A DNA stretch of 64,000 nucleotides from an uncultured cyanobacterium (lineage in GTDB: Bacteria; Cyanobacteriota; Cyanobacteriia; PCC-6307; Cyanobiaceae). The stretch is taken from NCBI GenBank assembly GCA_903917565.1, contig CAIXBB010000001.1, positions 186,001 to 250,000 of the forward strand, given 5' to 3'. The notes below the pieces were generated by a model. It had not been told where the DNA came from, made no database searches, and saw nothing but the letters and a program-made list of their open reading frames with translations. Positions 59,457 to 64,000 of this stretch are shown one piece after another. Position 1 is the first letter of the stretch. Each line of letters opens with the position of its first letter. Position numbers and translations under genes: made by a program.

Positions 59457-60801
59457 CCCCGGCATTGCCGGTAGCGGCTTCCATCGCGAGCTGGTCGGCA
59501 CGGCGCACCAGCTCTGGCAAGGGTTCGGGCAGAAGGCCCAGCCGATCCAGCCCCTGGGGACGCACCCGTAACCAGAGCGACCCCGCGGCGGGGGCCTGCT
59601 CGCCGGCGGTGGCCATGGTCTGCCAGCGGGCCGGCACCGGGCCGAGGAAGAGCAGCAACTGGGGCGCGGGTCCGGTTTCCCTGATCCAGCGCCAGCCCCC
59701 CAGCACCACGCCATCCTCCCGGCGCCAGGTGGCCGCCTGGGCCTGGGATGACCCACCTCCTGGAGCCTCCTGCAGGGCCTGGGCCTGCAGGGAGCGGGCC
59801 AGGCCGATCAACAGCTGACGCCAGGCCTGCCGGTCAGGCCCCACCGCCACCTGGAGCTCCAAGGAGGCCTGGAAGGGGCCGCTGGCCTGGGGTTGGAGCC
59901 TCAGACGGAAGGGGGAACGCCGCAGCAGGGCCAGTCCCTTGGTGTCGATGCCGTAGCGCGCCGCCAGGGGATCCCGGATCAGCTGGCGGGCGAGCAGCCC
60001 ACGGAACAGCTGCTCCAGGGAGGAACCCTGGAGCTCCAGCAGCAGGTCGGCCGCCAGTGGAGGCAGGGAAGACGCCGGGACTTCAGGGGCCCGTACGGTT
60101 TCAGCAGGGCTCGCTGAAGCGGCACGGTCGGAGGCTTCGCCCCGCCAGCGCAGCTCGGAAGCCTCGAGCGAGAGGGAGAGGCAACCCTCCTGGTAGGTCT
60201 CCAGCAGCGGAGCCAGGGGGCCCACCAGCGCCCCGAGGCCCTGGGCACTCCAGAACACCCCCTGGCCGTTCTCAAGCCGCGGCAGACAGATGCTGTACAG
60301 CCCGCGCCCAGCACGCTGATCCGGCCGCAGCTGGTCCTGGAGCAGGCGGCGGGAAAGGGGATCCGGCGCCACCACCAGCAGGTTTCCCACCCGCAGGCCA
60401 TTGGCGGGCAGGGGATGCTGGGGCCCACCGCCGCCGTTGTCCTGCACCGCCAGGTAGGCCCCTCCCTCGGCGTGGGGTCCCCAGAACTGCCACCAGGTGC
60501 GGCGTTGCTCCCGCCAGAGACGGGTGGCCGGGGCTGCCCCGAAGCGTTCCTGCCAGAGGGCCGGCACGGGCCGTTCAGGACTGGCCGGGAAGCTCTGCAG
60601 CAGGCTGCTCGCGGCCATCAGCTGCTCCAGTCCCTGGGCCCTGGGCCTGGGCCAGCGCCACAGGGCCAGGCTCGGCAACAGCAGCAACAACAGCAGCGTG
60701 GCCGTGGAGACAGGCAGTGGGGGCCGCGGCAAGGACCTGGGCAGCGGCGGCAGGACCGGTAACACCACAGAACGTTGCAGCAGATCTGACGGGCGGCTCA
60801 T
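59419..60801 (-). CDS. hypothetical membrane-anchored protein, DUF3352-like
   Basis: 460 residues. One N-terminal membrane segment (TATLLLLLLLPSLALW) after a Pro-rich lead, then a large luminal or periplasmic domain rich in Leu and Gln, with FWGPHAEGGAYLAVQDNGGGG near residue 110. It resembles DUF3352-type cyanobacterial proteins in layout, not confirmed. ATG 60801 is preferred to 60900 because the lead before it has no pattern. Confidence 0.6.
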   Translation of the reverse strand: MSRPSDLLQRSVVLPVLPPLPRSLPRPPLPVSTATLLLLLLLPSLALWRWPRPRAQGLEQLMAASSLLQSFPASPERPVPALWQERFGAAPATRLWREQRRTWWQFWGPHAEGGAYLAVQDNGGGGPQHPLPANGLRVGNLLVVAPDPLSRRLLQDQLRPDQRAGRGLYSICLPRLENGQGVFWSAQGLGALVGPLAPLLETYQEGCLSLSLEASELRWRGEASDRAASASPAETVRAPEVPASSLPPLAADLLLELQGSSLEQLFRGLLARQLIRDPLAARYGIDTKGLALLRRSPFRLRLQPQASGPFQASLELQVAVGPDRQAWRQLLIGLARSLQAQALQEAPGGGSSQAQAATWRREDGVVLGGWRWIRETGPAPQLLLFLGPVPARWQTMATAGEQAPAAGSLWLRVRPQGLDRLGLLPEPLPELVRRADQLAMEAATGNAGVSWLKGRLRVGP

Positions 60802-60917
60802 GGAAACGCCGACAGGGTTCGGCCTCGGTGGTTGATGCGCTGCACCCCCTTGATCAGCCACGGCCCATCGAGCACCAGGCTGGGGAGTCGCCGTCATCAC
60901 ACAGCGAATGGGGGGCC

Positions 60918-61085
60918 TCAGGAGCGGGAGCGCCCTTCGTTCGAGCGACGGCGGCGCCTGTCACGCCATTCTACGGTGGAGAGGTAAATGACGCCGACGC
61001 TCACGAAAAGGAGCAGAGCTGAGGCCAGACCAGCCAGCAGGGTGGTGGTGGGGAAGGCCAGATCAGAAACCGATGCTGTTGTCAC
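60918..61085 (-). CDS. 55-codon single-membrane-segment ORF overlapping petN
   Basis: GTG at 61085 lies inside petN, 23 bp before its stop. The product (beginning [10 protein letters not shown]) has one membrane helix, [22 protein letters not shown], then [12 protein letters not shown] and a basic tail. The layout (one helix, a WRD motif and an arginine-rich tail) is like small thylakoid subunits such as those of NDH-1 or PSII, but the family is not confirmed. It is probably co-transcribed with petN. Confidence 0.55.
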   Translation of the reverse strand: MTTASVSDLAFPTTTLLAGLASALLLFVSVGVIYLSTVEWRDRRRRRSNEGRSRS

Positions 61086-61164
61086 CGTTGCGGCCCCACA
61101 CCACCATGGCGATCGAGAAGGTGAAGATGGCCGCCAGGGCGGACCAACCGAGGGTGATCAACAT
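61063..61164 (-). CDS. petN: cytochrome b6-f complex subunit PetN
   Basis: 33-residue single-helix subunit of the cytochrome b6f complex. [14 protein letters not shown], then [12 protein letters not shown], then SIGF match the alpha-cyanobacterial PetN. ATG 61164; stop 61063-61065. The gene is divergent from clpS with 64 bp between. Too short for ordinary gene finders. Confidence 0.88.
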   Translation of the reverse strand: MLITLGWSALAAIFTFSIAMVVWGRNGDNSIGF

Positions 61165-61228
61165 CGAGCCCGATTCAAGGGTGACCGCATGTTACCTACG
61201 CTGGTGACCGGCAGCCGCTGCGGGCCCC

Positions 61229-61522
61229 ATGGTCGTCGCTCCATTGAGAAGTCCCGCCCAGGCAGGGCAGCGCCTCCAGGAGCGCTACCCCAACGTGAAC
61301 GTGATCGTCCTCGACGACGATGTCAACACCTTCCAGCATGTGGTTGAGGCCCTGGTGCGGCACCTCCCCGGCATGCAGCCCGATCAGGCCTGGAATCTGG
61401 CCTACCGGATCGATGGGGAGGGGTCGGCGGTGGTCTGGAGCGGTCCCCTGGAGCAGGGGGAGCTCTATCACCAGCTGCTCAGCGCCGAGGGGCTGACGAT
61501 GGCACCCCTGGGCCAGGGCTGA
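61229..61522 (+). CDS. clpS: ATP-dependent Clp protease adaptor ClpS
   Basis: 97-residue N-recognin adaptor delivering N-end-rule substrates to ClpAP/ClpCP. VIVLDDDVNTFQHVVEALVRHLPG is the signature; N33-T34-F35 and the following helix contact N-terminal residues. The N-terminal 20 residues are variable as usual. ATG 61229. Confidence 0.92.
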   Translation: MVVAPLRSPAQAGQRLQERYPNVNVIVLDDDVNTFQHVVEALVRHLPGMQPDQAWNLAYRIDGEGSAVVWSGPLEQGELYHQLLSAEGLTMAPLGQG

Positions 61523-61525
61523 GGA

Positions 61526-61807
61526 ATGGCCATGGCCCGGCTCGTGATCACCCACAGCACCTACGTGGAGGGCCTCATCCCCCTGCTGCGGCGGCTGGCC
61601 ACCCTGCCGGACATCGACACGATCACGCCGGCTGTGATCTCACGGGTGAAGGGCCGCAGCATCGGTTTGCGGCTGCGGGTGTCGAGCCCGATCACCGGTG
61701 GCCACAAGTTGATGGCCCGCAGGGGCAGCACGGCCCAGGAGGTCTTTGTGGTCACCCGCCTGAGCCGGGATCAGCTGCAGGAGGCACTGGATCGGCTGAC
61801 GCGCTGA
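61526..61807 (+). CDS. DUF2103 domain-containing protein
   Basis: 93-residue basic protein starting MAMARLVITHSTYVEGLIPLLRRLA, with ITPAVISRVKGRSIGLRLRVS and GGHKLMARRGSTAQEVFVVT. It is a cyanobacterial family of unknown function, found next to clpS here (3-bp gap), and may be co-translated. The last 56 bp overlap the convergent gene at 61752. Confidence 0.82.
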   Translation: MAMARLVITHSTYVEGLIPLLRRLATLPDIDTITPAVISRVKGRSIGLRLRVSSPITGGHKLMARRGSTAQEVFVVTRLSRDQLQEALDRLTR

Positions 61808-62228
61808 GCAGGCTGGTGGGGGCGGCCCGCTCGTAGACCGCCGGGGTGCCAAAGCGGCCATAGGCGCCGGCCTCCCTGAACCAGCTCGCCCCTTCCACCT
61901 CCATCAGATTGTGGGGGCGGAGCCCCCAGCGCCCTTTGAGGTAGGCGGCGGCAGCCGCCGCATCGAAGCACGGTTGGCCCCATGCCACGACCGCCAGGGC
62001 CAGGGCCCGGATCCGCAGAGCACCGGCCGGACTCTCCTGGATTTCCTCCTCCAGCAGAAATGTCCGGAAGTCGCCCTGGGGCTCCGCCTCTAGGGGGTAC
62101 TTCTGCAGATAGAGCGCTCGGGCACGTGGAAAGACGGGGCCCGGGGCGCGGGCGAGCAGGCGCTCGAAGGACTGCTGGAAGCTCGGAGGCTCGCTGATCA
62201 CGGTGGCGAAAGGACGTTCCCCCAGCAT
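61752..62228 (-). CDS. conserved hypothetical protein
   Basis: 158 residues, no signal peptide. Patterns RALYLQKYPLEAEPQGDFRTFLLEEEIQ and AVVAWGQPCFDAAAAAAYLKGRWGLRPHNLMEVEG are visible; the last 35 residues are low-complexity. Not recognised. It is convergent with DUF2103 and divergent from the nitroreductase. Confidence 0.55.
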   Translation of the reverse strand: MLGERPFATVISEPPSFQQSFERLLARAPGPVFPRARALYLQKYPLEAEPQGDFRTFLLEEEIQESPAGALRIRALALAVVAWGQPCFDAAAAAAYLKGRWGLRPHNLMEVEGASWFREAGAYGRFGTPAVYERAAPTSLLSASADPVPPAADPGSGG

Positions 62229-62275
62229 GCCTGCCTGGTGAGCCCGCGATGATGCGGGTCCCCAGCCGTTTTTGC

Positions 62276-62923
62276 ATGGCCTTCACCCCTGAGCAGCTCG
62301 CCGGCGCCCTGCGCTGGCGCTACGCCACCAAGAGTTTCCAGGCCGGAGCCCGAATCCCGTCAGCCACCTGGTCGGCCCTGGAGGACGCCCTGGTGCAAAG
62401 CCCTTCCAGCTACGGACTGCAGCCCTGGAAGTTTCTGGTGATCGAGGACCCATCCCTGCGCACGACCCTGAAACCCCACTCCTGGGGCCAATCCCAGATC
62501 ACGGACTGCTCCCACCTGGTGGTCTTTCTGGCCCGCCGCAGGATCGAGGAGGCCGATCTGGATCGGCTGATCCAGGCCACGGCCGAAGCCAGGGGGCTGA
62601 ACCCCGAGCAGCTGGCCCCCTATCGGGGAATGATGGCCAACGATCTGATCCAAGGTCCCCGCAGCGCGGTGATCGATCGCTGGGCCAGCAACCAGGTGTA
62701 CATCGCCCTCGGCACCTTTCTGACGGCGGCGGCGTTGCTGTCCGTCGACACCTGCCCCATCGAGGGCTTTTCTCCGGCCGACTACGACAGGATTCTCAAC
62801 CTGGAAACAAGCCTCTACCGGAGCTGCGTGGTCTGTGCAGCGGGCTACCGCGCTCCCGAGGACCGCTATGCAGCTCTCGCGAAGGTGCGCTATTCGGCAG
62901 CGGATCTGATCGAAACCCGCTGA
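62276..62923 (+). CDS. nitroreductase family NAD(P)H oxidoreductase
   Basis: 215-residue FMN enzyme. RWRYATKSFQAGARIP binds FMN phosphate; SPSSYGLQPWKFLVIED and CPIEGFSPADYDRIL are further family blocks. ATG 62276 is preferred; an in-frame ATG lies at 62249. A 14-bp tandem duplication straddles its stop codon. Substrate unknown (quinones, nitro-compounds or similar). Confidence 0.9.
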   Translation: MAFTPEQLAGALRWRYATKSFQAGARIPSATWSALEDALVQSPSSYGLQPWKFLVIEDPSLRTTLKPHSWGQSQITDCSHLVVFLARRRIEEADLDRLIQATAEARGLNPEQLAPYRGMMANDLIQGPRSAVIDRWASNQVYIALGTFLTAAALLSVDTCPIEGFSPADYDRILNLETSLYRSCVVCAAGYRAPEDRYAALAKVRYSAADLIETR

Positions 62924-62930
62924 TCGAAAC
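62906..62930 (+). repeat. 14-bp tandem duplication at the nitroreductase stop
   Basis: CTGATCGAAAC at 62906-62916 recurs at 62920-62930 after CCG. The repeat unit is 14 bp and the second copy begins at the base before the stop codon (TGA 62921-62923). It looks like a small local slippage event. Confidence 0.8.
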
Positions 62931-62941
62931 GGAAAGGGGGT

Positions 62942-63117
62942 GGACCGCCGTGCCGTCTTGCCCCAGTGTTCGACCTGGATGAACCAGGTGGGGAGTCAGG
63001 GGCGGGGCTTCGTTTCCGGCCGTGAGGCCGGTATACGTTGCCGTCGCTGAAGACTCCCCGCGTCGAAAGGGAGTCAGATCAGAAAACTGTGAAAGGCAGT
63101 CACCAACACAGCAGTCC
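62942..63117 (-). ncRNA. ssrS: candidate 6S RNA downstream of purK
   Basis: About 176 nt on the minus strand. The ends pair over 14 bp (63117-63104 with 62955-62942). Several of these pairs are G-U on the minus strand and become A-C mismatches on the plus strand, which fixes the direction. Further in, GACTCCC/GGGAGTC-type segments can pair in two ways and a CCGGCC-TCAC-GGCCGG hairpin exists at 63031-63016. A long rod of this size with its ends paired fits 6S RNA, which in marine Synechococcus and Prochlorococcus lies next to purK. Not tested by a covariance model. Confidence 0.6.
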
Positions 63118-63126
63118 GATCCAATC

Positions 63127-64000
63127 CTAAGTGGGTTGGGGGGGCAGCGGCCAGATGGCCCGCACCTCCGCCAGCCGGCGCTGCTTGTCCAGCTCTCGCT
63201 CGGCCTCCGAGCGGCCCTCGAGCAGCAGGGTGAGATGGCCGAGCTTGCGGCCAGCCCCCCCCCCCCTGCTTGCCATACCAGTGCAGATGGGCTCCGGGGA
63301 GCGCCTCAAGGGCCCGGCGCCGTTCCAGCTGGTCGACATCGCCGCCCTCCGGTGCGAGCAGATTCACCATCAAGGCGCCGGGCACCACCGCTTCGGTGGC
63401 GCCCATCGGCAGCCCGGCGACGATGCGCACCTGCTGGGAGAACTGGCTGGTGCGGCAGGCCTCGATGGTCAGGTGGCCGGAATTGTGGGTGCGGGGGGCC
63501 AGCTCGTTGACCTGCAGACCCGCGGGACCGTAGAAGAACTCGATCGACAGCACACCCACGTAGTCGAGGGCGGTGAGCAGGGAGGCGGCCACGTTGCGGG
63601 CGAACACCTCGACCCGGTGATCCACCGGCGCGGGAAAGAGCACCCAGTCGCAGACACGGCAGTGCTGGTGGGTCTGCACCAGTGGGTAGCAGGACACCAT
63701 GCCGTGCTGGTCGCGGCAGGCCACCAGCGCCAGCTCCTGATCGAATCTCACCAGCTCCTCGAGGATCCAGTCCTCGGGGTCGACCGAGGCGAGCAGCCCC
63801 TCCAGCGCCGCCAGATCGGCCAGGGGAATCGTGCCCCGGCCGTCGTAGCCCCCACGGCTGGCCTTGGCCATCATCGGAAAATCAAAGCCCTCAGGGAGGC
63901 GGGGAGTGGCTGGCGACAGCATGGAGCGCGCCATGCCAAGCGGCATGGAGGCCTGTCCCGCGTCCGCTGGAGTGGGGGCGGCGGCCTGGAGGACATCGGC
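63127..64000 (-). pseudogene. purK: 5-(carboxyamino)imidazole ribonucleotide synthase, frameshifted in a C run and cut at 5' end
   Basis: ATP-grasp enzyme of purine synthesis. PMMAKASRGGYDGRGT, ILEELVRFDQELALV, SIEFFYGPAGLQVNELAPRTHNSGHLTIEACRTSQF and LHWYGKQGG are PurK motifs. At 63255-63266 a run of 12 C breaks the frame: upstream code continues out of frame to 63074, while the true C-terminus (GRKLGHLTLLLEG, ending at 63127) is in the next frame. Removing one C restores it. Sequencing error in a homopolymer is more likely than a real mutation because purK is needed without purine supply. Confidence 0.85.

Noticed and set aside
61771-62286. second minus-strand frame overlapping 61752-62228
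   Set aside because: Gly/Arg/Pro-rich and without the hydrophobic pattern of the chosen frame; the other frame has a normal codon and helix pattern.

Overview
The window looks like chromosomal DNA of a high-GC alpha-cyanobacterium (Synechococcus/Cyanobium type). The evidence is psaK, a 33-residue petN, thf1/psb29, an slr0228-type ftsH, and many DUF families known mainly from cyanobacteria (DUF1257/Ycf35, DUF1830, DUF1995, DUF2499, DUF3110, DUF3593, DUF4330). Genes are packed tightly on both strands with ATGA-type overlaps and many GTG or TTG starts. Nearly every gap is under 200 bp.

Layout. 1-5.2 kb: dacB (cut by the window edge), DUF4330, DUF1995, a cysteine desulfurase, a dapF with a Cys-rich tail, and hfq. 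5.3-11.5 kb: leuS, the formaldehyde pair frmA-fghA, and pgi. 11.7-15.6 kb: an unknown membrane-anchored protein, a peptidoglycan amidase, an M61 peptidase and Ycf35. 15.6-21.9 kb: purN, argC, ribBA, a cyclophilin, mtnP, murQ, DUF3110. 22-28 kb: dnaJ-dnaK3, then divergent pstCAB behind a Pho-box-like repeat. 28.1-33.1 kb: tRNA-Ser(GGA), two ferredoxins, suhB, hisZ, htpG. 33.1-37.1 kb: a four-gene overlapping ABC operon for a sugar-type osmolyte (Ggt-like). 37.2-40.1 kb: rpmB, a Tat-type PrxQ, a Tat-type metallophosphatase, csaB.

40.1-44.8 kb is the accessory, decaying part. It holds a broken SF2 helicase, a DUF1800-DUF1501 pair led by a 29-codon ORF, about 630 bp of unassignable DNA with nested inverted repeats, and the C-terminal remnant of a DUF368 membrane protein.

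44.8-64 kb is dense again: DUF2499-DUF3593, psaK, a geranylgeranyl-reductase-like flavoprotein overlapping dxs, ilvA, scpB, yggT, mazG, pyk, a MacB/FtsX-type permease, DUF1830, then a photosystem-maintenance and proteolysis neighbourhood (ftsH2, clpP, thf1, petN, clpS). It ends with a nitroreductase, a candidate 6S RNA just downstream of purK, and purK itself with a frameshift in a 12-C run.

I found no CRISPR array, prophage, rRNA or intact insertion sequence, and no convincing new defence or biosynthetic system. The most useful non-obvious items are the candidate 6S RNA, the petN gene with an overlapping 55-codon membrane ORF, the Pho box, the dapF fusion, and the remnants between 40 and 45 kb.
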